Of a DNA stretch of 64,000 nucleotides, positions 48,086 through 56,816 are shown one piece after another; the stretch's first letter is position 1; each line of letters opens with the position of its first letter. Below the pieces are notes generated by a model that was not told where the DNA came from, ran no database searches, and saw only the letters and a program-made list of their open reading frames with translations. This stretch comes from an uncultured Clostridia bacterium (GTDB lineage Bacteria > Bacillota > Clostridia > TANB77 > CAG-508). Made by a program: the position numbers and the translations under genes. Where the stretch lies: positions 81,812 to 145,811 of the forward strand of contig CANRNR010000001.1 of assembly GCA_947632035.1 (NCBI GenBank), written 5' to 3'.

Positions 48086-48257
48086 TAATGTAGAATTTTG
48101 TATAAAACAAAAAAATTAACACATAATAAGTTTTGAAATACTTAAAATCAAGTACTTTTTCTAAAAATGTTCATATTTGTTTTTAACATTGCTTTAGCTT
48201 TTAAAGAAAATTACTTATTAAATAGTATTTTAATACATTTAGAAAGGATATGAATTT

Positions 48258-49358
48258 ATGAAAAAATTAGTTTTATCTTTAATAGTATTGTTAGCTACAT
48301 TAGTTTTTATACCAAGTTTTTGTCAAGCTAAAACTACATCAGTAAATGGAGAAGCTGATTTAAAAGAAGCAATTCAAAATGCTACAGCTGGAGATATTAT
48401 TTCTTTATCTACAGATATCTATTTAACAAGCCCTATTGAAATAACTGACAAAAATTTCACAATTAATGGTAACGGACATACTATATCAAAAAGCGATTCT
48501 GGATGGAACAATAGTGGTCTAAACGGAACTTTAATTACAGTAGGTAAAGGTGCAAAAATTACTTTAAGAAATCTTTCATTAAAAAATAGTGCAAAATATG
48601 GTGTTCAAGCCTATAATGGTGGTTATGTTATATTAGATGGTGTAACTATTTCAAACTGTGCTTTTGGCGGTGTTTTAGCTAACGCTGGTACAGTTGAAGT
48701 AATAAACTTAAATCTTGGTAAAAATGGTACTGGTGCTAATAACGGTATAGAAATTGCACAAGGTGAAAGTTTAGAAGAAGTTGATAGTGCCCCAAAATTA
48801 GTAATGAATGGTAAATTAACTTCTAGTGAAAAAGAAAATGTAGTTTATTTAGCTACAAACGATAACTTAAAAAACTTTGAAGTAGAAAATACTGATTCTA
48901 CAGAATACAAAGTATTTACTAGTGGTAACCAAGTTGTTATTGCAGATGAAAATAACAATGTTTTATTCACAAGTAATGCAAATTCAAATGTAGAAGTTGA
49001 AGGTGATGATTATACTCCAAATGTTACTCTTACAGTTCATGTAAATGACAAAACTGTTGCAATATCAGTAGTTCCAGGAACAACTATTACTGAAAAAGAA
49101 GTTACAGCTAAAGTTGATTTAACTAAATTAGGTATCAAAAACTATACTTTAGATGGTTTTTATTCAGATGAAAAATTCACAAATAAATTTGATTTTTCAA
49201 AACCTATAGCAGAAGATACAGTAATTTATGCAAAATTAAAAGAAAACAAAAAAGATGATTCTCCAAAAACAGGTGTAAAAGATACTTTTGCAATATCTAT
49301 GTTTGTACTTTTAAGTTCAATAACAGCTGTATATGTTTTAACTAAAAAAGTAAAATAG
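48258..49358 (+). CDS. SPKTG-anchored beta-helix surface protein
   Basis: A 366-residue surface protein. Signal peptide 1-25; residues about 40-190 form a pectate-lyase-like right-handed beta-helix ('FTINGNGHTIS', 'ITLRNLSLKNSAKYGVQAYNGGYVILDGV'); then a spacer; residues about 255-330 are a Listeria-Bacteroides-type repeat (beta-grasp, 'LDGFYSDEKFTNKFDFSKPI'). The C-terminus is a sorting signal: 'SPKTG', a hydrophobic helix and a basic tail. SPKTG is a motif type accepted by C. difficile sortase B, and a class B sortase is the next gene. Codon use is like the chromosome and there is no in-frame CGG. Confidence 0.82.
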   Translation: MKKLVLSLIVLLATLVFIPSFCQAKTTSVNGEADLKEAIQNATAGDIISLSTDIYLTSPIEITDKNFTINGNGHTISKSDSGWNNSGLNGTLITVGKGAKITLRNLSLKNSAKYGVQAYNGGYVILDGVTISNCAFGGVLANAGTVEVINLNLGKNGTGANNGIEIAQGESLEEVDSAPKLVMNGKLTSSEKENVVYLATNDNLKNFEVENTDSTEYKVFTSGNQVVIADENNNVLFTSNANSNVEVEGDDYTPNVTLTVHVNDKTVAISVVPGTTITEKEVTAKVDLTKLGIKNYTLDGFYSDEKFTNKFDFSKPIAEDTVIYAKLKENKKDDSPKTGVKDTFAISMFVLLSSITAVYVLTKKVK

Positions 49359-49368
49359 TATTTATTTA

Positions 49369-49415
49369 TAACCTACATTAACATGTGTTTTTAAGCACTA
49401 CTAATGTAGGTTATA
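49369..49415 (+). terminator. Hairpin between surface protein and sortase genes
   Basis: ATAACCTACATTA / TAATGTAGGTTAT perfect 13-bp stem with a 21-nt loop. It may limit read-through into the sortase gene. Confidence 0.7.
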
Positions 49416-49449
49416 AAATTTAAAAATTGTTTAATAATGGGGGAATAAT

Positions 49450-50397
49450 ATGCATCGTAATATAAAAAATCAACCTAAAACCTTAAATGAAAAAATTTTA
49501 ATAGGTAAATCAAAAGGTAAAAATATTAATAATAATTCTGTAATAAAACTAAAAAAAATATTGATTATCTTAATTTACATAGTGCTTGAAATTCTCATAT
49601 TTTTTTCAGCATTATATATAATGAAGTATTTATATGATATGTACGAAAATAAAAAAGAAAGTAATTTATTAAATGAAATTTCTATAGATGAAACTAAATT
49701 GGCAGAACTAGATGGAGCTACTTTAGATGCTGAAAATAGTAGAGATAGTAATGGCTCTAGTGATGGAAATGGTGATGACAGTCAAAATAATAATATTATA
49801 GATATACGTCCTGAGAGAGTATTAAAGCTTGAGGAACTTCAAAAGATAAATTCGGATATTGTTGCTTGGATTGAAATTGAAAACACTAATATAAGCTATC
49901 CTGTATTGCAAAGTTCTGATAACTACTATTACCTAAGGCGTAATTATAAAAGAAATTACTCTTTGAATGGTTCTATTTTTTTAGATAAAGATTATTCATT
50001 TGAAAAACCAAGTACAAACCTTTTAATTTATGGTCATAATATGGATAATGGTACTTCTTTTCAAAATTTATTAAAATATAAAGATAAGAAATTTTATGAG
50101 GAACACCCTATTATAAGATTTACTACAAATAAAGAAGATGCAAAATATGAAATAATAGCAGTATTTAGGTCAAGGCTATATTATGCAGATGAAAAAAATG
50201 TTTTTCGCTATTATAACTTTATTAATGCCAAAAATGAAAAAGAGTACAATAATTTTATAAAAAATGTAAAAAATGCTTCCCTATATGATACTGGAAAGAC
50301 TGCTAAATATGGTGAAGGTCTTATGACTTTATCTACCTGTTCATATCATACAAAAGATGGAAGGTTTGTAGTAGTTGCTAAAAAAAGTAAATTTTAG
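49450..50397 (+). CDS. srtB: Class B sortase
   Basis: A 315-residue class B sortase. One membrane helix at about 32-60, an Asn/Ser/Asp-rich linker, then the catalytic domain: 'IVAWIEIENTNISYPVLQSSDNYYYL' entry, 'NLLIYGHNM' with the catalytic His, 'LMTLSTCSY' with Cys, and 'DGRFVVVAKK' with Arg. It should anchor the SPKTG protein encoded directly upstream to peptidoglycan. Start ATG follows GGGGG at about 6 nt. It is followed by an AT-rich gap of about 110 nt. Confidence 0.92.
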   Translation: MHRNIKNQPKTLNEKILIGKSKGKNINNNSVIKLKKILIILIYIVLEILIFFSALYIMKYLYDMYENKKESNLLNEISIDETKLAELDGATLDAENSRDSNGSSDGNGDDSQNNNIIDIRPERVLKLEELQKINSDIVAWIEIENTNISYPVLQSSDNYYYLRRNYKRNYSLNGSIFLDKDYSFEKPSTNLLIYGHNMDNGTSFQNLLKYKDKKFYEEHPIIRFTTNKEDAKYEIIAVFRSRLYYADEKNVFRYYNFINAKNEKEYNNFIKNVKNASLYDTGKTAKYGEGLMTLSTCSYHTKDGRFVVVAKKSKF

Positions 50398-50517
50398 CTT
50401 ACAGTAAAATTTATATTATTAACATGTATTTTTTAAATAGCAAGTTATTTTTTTATAATATTTTTTAATAATATTTTTTTAATAAAAATTTTTTAAACAA
50501 TTATTTTTAAATATCTT

Positions 50518-50546
50518 TTGACTATATGAAATAATAGTGGTATAAT
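50518..50546 (+). promoter_or_regulatory. Sigma-A-type promoter for the beta-lactamase-fold gene
   Basis: TTGACT, exact 17-nt spacer, TATAAT at 50541-50546; AAGGAG and the ATG follow 35-50 nt downstream. Confidence 0.85.
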
Positions 50547-50594
50547 GGAGTGGTAGACATAAATCTCACAACTATTTTGAAAGGAGAATTAATT

Positions 50595-51650
50595 ATGAAG
50601 CGGTTTATCAGTCTACTAATTGCAATTACTGTTTGCACTATGTTTCTCTCTTCTATGACTATAGTAGAGGCTTCTGCAAACGGTACGGAATCCCAAACAC
50701 AAACCGGTAAGACGTCTGAAGAAGTATCTAATGTTCAAGATGAGCTTGATTCTGAGACCATCGAAGAAGAAATTGATACTTCGGAAAATGAAGCTAAGAC
50801 TTCAGAAGATAATTCTCAAACTTCAGAAAATGAAGCTGAAACTTCTGAAGACGAAGAAGAACCTGTATACGAAGAACTTCCTGCAAGAGTTCAAAGAGAG
50901 GTAGATCGGCAAATAAAAAAGTTTCGTGGAATTAAAATTGGTGTTGGCATTTATTCATTAGATGGTAAAAAAGGATATGAGTATAATGCTGATACTTTAA
51001 TTCCAGGAGGTTGCACAGTTAAAGCTGGATTTGCATTATTTGTTCTAAAAGAGTGTGAGGAACTTGGTATAGATATATATACCGAAACTATAACACACAC
51101 TAAGAGCAACACACATGGCGGAAGCGGAGTAATTCAGTATTCTAAATATGGCACAAAATATACCATATATGAGTTACTCGATAAAATGCTTGGTATTTCT
51201 GACAATGCAGCATATTATATGCTTGCATCTAAGTTTCCTTTAAAAGATTACCAAGATTTTATTGTTCCACTTGGCGGGCAAAAACTAGCTAAAGGGCAAT
51301 ATTATGGTTCTGCAACAGTTCATAATAGAAAGAATGAATGGGTTGAAATCTATAAATATATTAGTAGTGATTCAACCTATTCTGATGTTTTAAAAGAACT
51401 GATAAGTAACACAAAATATTGCTATATAACTTATCAAACCGAAAGTGAAACTGAGTATCTTCACAAATCAGGCTGGTCCTATGGATCCTATTCTTGTGCT
51501 TGTGACTGTGCCATAATAAATGACAATTATTTAGTTATAATTATGACATCAGTTCCAAACTCGGAAGAATCTTACACCTCACCTGTGATTTTCATTGGTA
51601 AGGCTGTAATTGACAAATTTGCTGTCGATATGGGCGGAGAAATCTTCTAA
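50595..51650 (+). CDS. Secreted beta-lactamase-fold hydrolase with Cys in SxxK position
   Basis: A 351-residue secreted protein. Signal peptide 1-29; a 60-residue Glu/Ser/Thr linker with 'TSENEAKTSED' repeats; then a class A beta-lactamase/D,D-peptidase fold. The nucleophile box reads 'GGCTVKAG', so Cys replaces Ser in SxxK while Lys is kept. 'GISDNAAYYM' supplies the SDN motif and 'LHKSGWSYG' the K(T/S)G motif. It is either a Cys-nucleophile variant or a non-hydrolytic wall binder. Two in-frame CGG codons (codon 3 and about 108) read as Arg; a shift at codon 3 gives an early stop. The ATG with AAGGAG is used. Confidence 0.75.
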   Translation: MKRFISLLIAITVCTMFLSSMTIVEASANGTESQTQTGKTSEEVSNVQDELDSETIEEEIDTSENEAKTSEDNSQTSENEAETSEDEEEPVYEELPARVQREVDRQIKKFRGIKIGVGIYSLDGKKGYEYNADTLIPGGCTVKAGFALFVLKECEELGIDIYTETITHTKSNTHGGSGVIQYSKYGTKYTIYELLDKMLGISDNAAYYMLASKFPLKDYQDFIVPLGGQKLAKGQYYGSATVHNRKNEWVEIYKYISSDSTYSDVLKELISNTKYCYITYQTESETEYLHKSGWSYGSYSCACDCAIINDNYLVIIMTSVPNSEESYTSPVIFIGKAVIDKFAVDMGGEIF

Positions 51651-51674
51651 AAGCTTCAATTTCATAATTAATTA

Positions 51675-51702
51675 GCCGTAGAGTTTAGTTAAACTCTACG
51701 GC
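51675..51702. terminator. Strong bidirectional terminator
   Basis: GCCGTAGAGTTTA / TAAACTCTACGGC perfect 13-bp stem with a 2-nt loop followed by TTTTTT, between two convergent genes. Confidence 0.92.
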
Positions 51703-51722
51703 CTTTTTTGTTTTAGGAATAT

Positions 51723-52640
51723 TTACTGTGTAAAGAGCTTTTCAATTTCAGGCATTATATTTGTTCCTCGTGAGAGAATTTTATTCTTTTTAAATACCTC
51801 TACCTTATCTTTTGTGATTCTATACTCATATGTGATTAAAGTTTTGCATTCAAATATGATAAATACCCACATAGATAAGTTTTCGCTCTTTACTCCTTCT
51901 ATTAAAGCCTGCATACAAGCTTTAATTTTTTCTTCTTCTAACATTCCATATATTTGAATGTAAGAAGATTTTACTCTATTTTTACCATAATTATAATATT
52001 TATAACCATTGTTTATAATAGAGTTTATTGAATCTCCTGCAATTTTGGTTAAACACATGCAGTATTTTTCTAAATAGTCATAATTTAAGTCATACTTCTC
52101 TGCTATGTGCCTTCCTTCTATTGCTTCTTTTGTTACCGTTTTTAAACTTCTAAATGAAACAGTATCTACCATCATACAGACTAAAATCATTTTGGCTTCT
52201 TGCTTAGATATTTCATACTTAGCCTCAACCATCAATTCATACACCATATATGATGTAGAACAAGAAAGCCTTGAATAATAAAATGGATAACCTTTTACTA
52301 TTTCATCATTTGTTGGATGATGGTCTAAACAGCATAATACTTTGCCTTTATGCTCTGTTTTGTAATGGTCTTCTAAAAAAAGTAAACGATCTTCGCTTTC
52401 TTCTTTAGAAAAGGCATAAGCTTTCATATCAATGCCAAATAATTCTTTTACAATATTATATGTTTCACTTTCATGCACTTCCTCTAATATAATAAACTCG
52501 TTTTCTATTTTGAGAAAGCTTAGTAAATTAGATAATAAAATGCCTGAAATAAATGCATCAACATCTATATTATCGTGTCCTAATATTGTAACTTTTTTTT
52601 GACATTTAAGCACTTGCATAAGACTTTTTAAATTGCTCAT
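51723..52640 (-). CDS. DHH-family phosphoesterase
   Basis: A 305-residue DHH-superfamily protein. 'VTILGHDNIDVDAFISG' gives motif I, 'LLFLEDH' the middle Asp, 'CLDHHPTND' the DHH motif, and 'MVDTVSFRS' a further metal-binding Asp, resembling manganese-dependent inorganic pyrophosphatases. The C-terminal substrate domain is shortened. Possible substrates are pyrophosphate or small phospho-compounds. Pyrophosphate removal would suit the neighbouring NMNAT and CoaB-like enzymes, which release it, but this is inference. Confidence 0.75.
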   Translation of the reverse strand: MSNLKSLMQVLKCQKKVTILGHDNIDVDAFISGILLSNLLSFLKIENEFIILEEVHESETYNIVKELFGIDMKAYAFSKEESEDRLLFLEDHYKTEHKGKVLCCLDHHPTNDEIVKGYPFYYSRLSCSTSYMVYELMVEAKYEISKQEAKMILVCMMVDTVSFRSLKTVTKEAIEGRHIAEKYDLNYDYLEKYCMCLTKIAGDSINSIINNGYKYYNYGKNRVKSSYIQIYGMLEEEKIKACMQALIEGVKSENLSMWVFIIFECKTLITYEYRITKDKVEVFKKNKILSRGTNIMPEIEKLFTQ

Positions 52641-52709
52641 TTTGTCACCTATTCCTTATTGCTTGTTTTTAATGCTAATGTAAGTCACCTTTGCTTAATG
52701 CCATCACAA

Positions 52710-53882
52710 CTAAGCACCTTGGCTCTCGAACATCCTTACTGCTTTTCTTAACATATCATTTTGCTGATATGCAAGTTCTTTTTTGATAGCTCTTTGAGCA
52801 TCATAGAATTTTACATTGGTTAGACCATTATGAGAATTTATTAACTTTTTATACTCATTTAAATCTCCCTCTACAAAAATTCCAAAACACTCTGATGAGC
52901 CACCCATTGTTCCGTTTAGCTTTTCATCTTTTGTTCCATAAATTCCTATTCTGCATAACTGCTCGATTGGAATAGTTACACTGCTTCTTTCTGATTTTTC
53001 ATCACTTGATTTAGAATCAGCCGTATATGTGCTTTCAAACTTTATAATGGCAGGCTCTAAACTATTATCTAATAGCTTAACTTTTAAGCCAGTCTCATCA
53101 TAAAATTTACGAATAGCAGCATTGATAGGTGTTTCAAACCTTTCTATTCCACCTCCTGGAAGTGCTAATGCGCCAGGAAAATCTTTTTTGTACATTGGTC
53201 TGTTTCCAAGCAAAACATAAATTTTACTGTCTGTAATGTCTTTGACTAGTAAAACCATATCTACTGCTTGCCTACCTTCTATGTAGCTAATTCCTCTGTT
53301 TTCGCTTGCTGCCAAGATTTCTTTGAAAGAATACTGGAACAATATGGGTTTTATTTCATCCGGAATTATTTCTTGAAGCTTTTCATACTCGCCATTTATA
53401 ATCATATTTCTGATGTCAGTAGCGTGGTACGGAAAGTCTGTGTTTTCTTCCGGATCTATAATTTCCATATCGAAGTTATCATCCCGCTCTTTAAGAACAT
53501 TTGTAATTTCCTCTTTGTTTCCGGAGCAGAAGTGTGTAACTCCAGCTTTTTTACAAGCTTCAGTTACTTCTCTAATCCATTCATCAAAAGTGGGAAAATC
53601 AGGAATTGGGATGATATCAAACTTTTCATCCGGTATTTTTTCTCTTTTCATAATTGCTCTTAACATTTTTTCACGTTCTGTTGTAGAAATGCAGTGTCTG
53701 ATGTCTCCACCTTGGTAACAGGAACCTATCATAATTATAAGTCTGTCATAATTCTTAGCTAAATCTACTAAGAATTTTTTATGACCATTATGAACAGGCA
53801 TCCACCGTCCAATAGCGGCTACTACTTTCTTCGTACCTTTATAATTGGTACAAACTTTTTGACTGAACTCAGTTGTGCTCAT
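52710..53882 (-). CDS. NMN adenylyltransferase-Nudix fusion
   Basis: A 390-residue two-domain protein. Residues about 15-185 are a nucleotidyltransferase with 'IGRWMPVHNGHKKFL' (HxGH) and 'ISTTEREKML' (ISTxR-like), like NadM/NMNAT. Residues about 195-385 are a Nudix domain with a slightly degenerate box 'GGGIERFETPINAAIRKFYDETGL' (first Glu kept; RE replaced by RK; EE by DE). NMNAT-Nudix fusions act in NAD synthesis and clean-up of ADP-ribose-type compounds. Two in-frame CGG codons are read as Arg; one encodes the Arg after 'IG', next to the HxGH strand and conserved in the family. It lies 69 nt upstream of the DHH gene. Confidence 0.85.
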   Translation of the reverse strand: MSTTEFSQKVCTNYKGTKKVVAAIGRWMPVHNGHKKFLVDLAKNYDRLIIMIGSCYQGGDIRHCISTTEREKMLRAIMKREKIPDEKFDIIPIPDFPTFDEWIREVTEACKKAGVTHFCSGNKEEITNVLKERDDNFDMEIIDPEENTDFPYHATDIRNMIINGEYEKLQEIIPDEIKPILFQYSFKEILAASENRGISYIEGRQAVDMVLLVKDITDSKIYVLLGNRPMYKKDFPGALALPGGGIERFETPINAAIRKFYDETGLKVKLLDNSLEPAIIKFESTYTADSKSSDEKSERSSVTIPIEQLCRIGIYGTKDEKLNGTMGGSSECFGIFVEGDLNEYKKLINSHNGLTNVKFYDAQRAIKKELAYQQNDMLRKAVRMFESQGA

Positions 53883-53975
53883 GTCAAATCCTCCTTTATA
53901 ATTTTATGTTACCTATTCTACCACATATTTAATCCCTTTTCAAGTATTATATAATTTTTAATAACTTTATATTTA

Positions 53976-54011
53976 AAAAGAGATGACTTAAAATTTTAAA
54001 TCATCTCTTTT
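53976..54011 (-). terminator. Terminator after the CoaB-like gene
   Basis: AAAAGAGATGA / TCATCTCTTTT perfect 11-bp stem with an AT loop, T-rich after. It divides the cofactor genes into two transcripts. Confidence 0.8.
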
Positions 54012-54082
54012 CTTATACGTACTATTACTAGTACTTTAAATTATAGTTTTATAAACTTTAACAAATCTTAAATAAAGTTTTG

Positions 54083-54850
54083 TTAGAATAAAAGAGTTTC
54101 CAAAGCTTTTGCGATTTCGACTTTAGTATTACATTCTGTAACTATTCCATTCTCGCCTATAATCATAGCCCAATGCTTTCCACCACCTATTTTTGCCAAA
54201 TCATTTGCTACAATGTAATCTGCTTGATTTTTCTTTCTTAAATTTGACGCCACTTGGAAAAGTTCTTCTTTACTTACACCTTCCAAAAGTTTGAACCCAA
54301 CCAATGTTACGCTAGGCGCCATCTTTTTAATCATGCTAATTACTTTAGGAGTAAGTGATAGCATTGTCATTAGATGTGGCTCGTATGATGAAATTTTAGT
54401 TTCATTGTTACAAATGCTTCTTGGATTTTCAAAAATGTTCATAAGGACTTCTTTTGTTACTTCATCCTTTGATTTAGCATTTTGAACAGTATCCCAAATT
54501 TCATCTATCAACTCCTCTGCTCGAATGACATACTTTCCAACATAATCTCCTACTGCTGAGGAATGAACAATAATGTCAATTTTCTCAGTAGCAAAGATTT
54601 TGCTTAATGCATCAATCAAGTCTTGAGTTGATTCAACAGTAACCAGCTTTACCTTTTCACTCTCTATTCTTGGTTTGTAAGAAAGCTTAGTTGAGATGTA
54701 ATAAATTGTGCCTATTTCATCTGCTTTATCTTTTAAAAAGGTTTCTGCAATTACATTTCCGAGTGCTCCTGTTGACATGTTAGTTATTTTCATAACTGCA
54801 TCAATGCGCTCATTGGTAGGACCTGCCGTAATGATAATGTTTTTTTTCAT
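54083..54850 (-). CDS. CoaB-like phosphopantothenate-cysteine ligase
   Basis: A 255-residue protein like the stand-alone CoaB (DFP C-terminal) domain: 'IIITAGPTNERIDAVMKITNMSTGALG' nucleotide-binding entry, 'HSSAVGDYVG' in place of the usual AAVADY motif, 'TLVGFKLLEG' (usual VGF..E), and 'ADYIVANDLAKIGGGKHWAMII' (usual VxND). CoaB joins Cys to 4'-phosphopantothenate in coenzyme A synthesis. Stand-alone CoaB occurs in some Firmicutes. The changed motifs may mean another substrate. It starts 31 nt after the nitrilase-like gene, so the two are co-transcribed. Confidence 0.75.
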   Translation of the reverse strand: MKKNIIITAGPTNERIDAVMKITNMSTGALGNVIAETFLKDKADEIGTIYYISTKLSYKPRIESEKVKLVTVESTQDLIDALSKIFATEKIDIIVHSSAVGDYVGKYVIRAEELIDEIWDTVQNAKSKDEVTKEVLMNIFENPRSICNNETKISSYEPHLMTMLSLTPKVISMIKKMAPSVTLVGFKLLEGVSKEELFQVASNLRKKNQADYIVANDLAKIGGGKHWAMIIGENGIVTECNTKVEIAKALETLLF

Positions 54851-54881
54851 AATAATTCCTCCTAGAAAATATTTTTGTTTT

Positions 54882-55739
54882 TTATAAATTGCTTACGACT
54901 ACTTTCCTTGGATTGTTTATGTATTTATCACTTCTTCCAAATCTACTTAAATTTTCAGGAAGTATGAATTTACCATAAACAAATTGTGGTTCTAATTTCA
55001 GTAAAGAAAGTATATGACATACATTTTTCTTGCTTTCTATACCTTCTTTTCTAAGCCATTCTTTCTCATGTACTGAAATAGGCCCGTAAATGTAACTTTG
55101 ACCATCACCATAATTTTCTCCTTTATAAGTGCTTACACAATTTAGCATAAATGTATAAAGGCTTTCATTATGGTTGTGAATGCACACAGATTCTTCCTCA
55201 AACACATGGGTATTAGAATTAGAACATACTGTAAAAATTCCAAATAAATCTTTACAAAGCTGTTCATCTCGTGAAATGTAATAAGCTGTATGATAATATT
55301 CCATACAATTTAATACATAAATCTTTTTATCATTAACCCAAAACTCATGAGCTTTTAACTGTTCTTTTAAAAACTTTTCCGGTGAAATAAATTCCACTTT
55401 GCGAGCCATGGGCTCTGCTCCTGAGCTATATGCTTTTGGAATTTCTTTTTTCTTTCCGTCTTCGAATACTACTGTTCTATTTATTCCTCCTTTGTAGTAG
55501 CTTCCTGCGACAATCACTTTCCCTTTTGATAACTGCTGATACGTTTTTTCATATCTTTGTAAATAGGTCATTTCTGGAAACAAAGATATGTCCGGATTGA
55601 ACCTTTTAATAATAAAAAAGGCTTTTTCCATTTGCTTGGTTAACTCTTCTGTTTCAAGAATGTATTCATTTACACTATCACAATCTAAATGAACTCTTAA
55701 TTGAAACATACATACTGATAAATAATTATTTACCCGCAT
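54882..55739 (-). CDS. Nitrilase-superfamily (carbon-nitrogen hydrolase) protein
   Basis: A 285-residue protein with a plausible nitrilase triad: Glu in 'ISLFPEMTY', Lys in 'KKEIPKAYSS', Cys in 'YVLNCMEYYH'. Such enzymes hydrolyse amides or nitriles or act as amidotransferase partners; the substrate is not evident. It is diverged from well-known branches. Codon 2 is CGG, read as Arg. The gene opens a two-gene unit with the CoaB-like ligase and is divergent from a LysR regulator 190 nt away, its likely controller. Confidence 0.65.
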   Translation of the reverse strand: MRVNNYLSVCMFQLRVHLDCDSVNEYILETEELTKQMEKAFFIIKRFNPDISLFPEMTYLQRYEKTYQQLSKGKVIVAGSYYKGGINRTVVFEDGKKKEIPKAYSSGAEPMARKVEFISPEKFLKEQLKAHEFWVNDKKIYVLNCMEYYHTAYYISRDEQLCKDLFGIFTVCSNSNTHVFEEESVCIHNHNESLYTFMLNCVSTYKGENYGDGQSYIYGPISVHEKEWLRKEGIESKKNVCHILSLLKLEPQFVYGKFILPENLSRFGRSDKYINNPRKVVVSNL

Positions 55740-55931
55740 ATTTTTATACTCCTTTCATATTTGATATTTACATTTTAATATATGAAGTGATATAATTCAA
55801 ATATATATTATTTATATTTATTATAACTATAAGTTATATATAGATAAGATGTTTATTTAATATAAAAATTAATCATGAATATTACTTAATGTTTTAAGTA
55901 ATACAATCTTATGTATGAAGGGGAGTTTATT

Positions 55932-56816
55932 ATGGATATTAATTATGAGTCTTATAAGATATTTTATACAGTTGCTATTTATGGTAGCATTACAAAGGCT
56001 GCTGATTTTTTATATATTTCACAACCTGCGATTACAAAATCAATAAAAAAACTAGAAACTGACCTTGGAATAAAGCTTTTTAACAGAAGTCCAAAAGGTG
56101 TTACTTTAACCGAAGAAGGAAAAGTTTTTTATAATTTTATTAAAAATGGAGTTGAAAGCTTTATGAATGGTGAGAGAAAGCTTACTTCATTAAAGAACTT
56201 GGAAACTGGCACTATTAAAATAGGTGCTAGTACAACTGTTACAAGGTATTTTTTAATGCCATTTATTGAAAAGTTCCACTCGCAATTTCCTAATGTTGAT
56301 ATTTCTATTACGAATGGTTTAACTACAAATTTAATAGCAGATTTAAAGAAAGGGGGACTTGACTTATTAATTGTAAATCTTCCAATGCATGAAGATGAAG
56401 ATTTAAATATAATTCCATGTGCAGTTTTACATGACTTATTTGCTAGTAATTTAGAATATAAAAAACAAATTAAGAAAAAAATTAGTTTAAATGATTTAGT
56501 TACAAATTTTCCTATTATTACTCAAAAAGAACCTTCTAATACTAGAGCTTTTTTAAATTCATTAATGACTAAAAATAATGTAACATTTCATCCTAAATTT
56601 GATATTGTAAGTTTCGCATTAGTAAAGGATTTTGCAAGAATTGGTATGGGGATTTCTTATATTACAAAAGAATTTGCAAAAGACGAACTAGAAAATGGTC
56701 TTTTGTTTGAAATACCAATAAAAGAAGAAATTCCAGAAAGAGGTCTTGGAATTGTTTTACCTAAAAATACGATTTCAAGTTTTGCTACTAAAAAATTTGT
56801 TGATATTATATCTTAA
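55932..56816 (+). CDS. LysR-family transcription regulator
   Basis: A 294-residue LysR regulator. N-terminal winged helix 'YTVAIYGSITKAADFLYISQPAITKSIKKLE', then the co-inducer domain with 'GTIKIGASTTVTRYFLMPFI' and 'GGLDLLIVNLP'. It is divergent from the nitrilase-CoaB unit, with about 190 AT-rich nt between, the usual arrangement for autoregulation and target control. The ATG after AGGGGGAG is used rather than one 7 codons upstream. Its stop codon lies 44 nt from the element edge and overlaps by 11 nt the 3' end of the truncated spoVD frame on the other strand. Confidence 0.9.
   Translation: MDINYESYKIFYTVAIYGSITKAADFLYISQPAITKSIKKLETDLGIKLFNRSPKGVTLTEEGKVFYNFIKNGVESFMNGERKLTSLKNLETGTIKIGASTTVTRYFLMPFIEKFHSQFPNVDISITNGLTTNLIADLKKGGLDLLIVNLPMHEDEDLNIIPCAVLHDLFASNLEYKKQIKKKISLNDLVTNFPIITQKEPSNTRAFLNSLMTKNNVTFHPKFDIVSFALVKDFARIGMGISYITKEFAKDELENGLLFEIPIKEEIPERGLGIVLPKNTISSFATKKFVDIIS

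Noticed and set aside
47667..48119. 150-codon plus-strand frame with IHKSHLNFQ repeats
   Set aside because: It merely reads through the 27-bp tandem repeats and the reverse of the GH73-like gene start; there is no ribosome-binding site.
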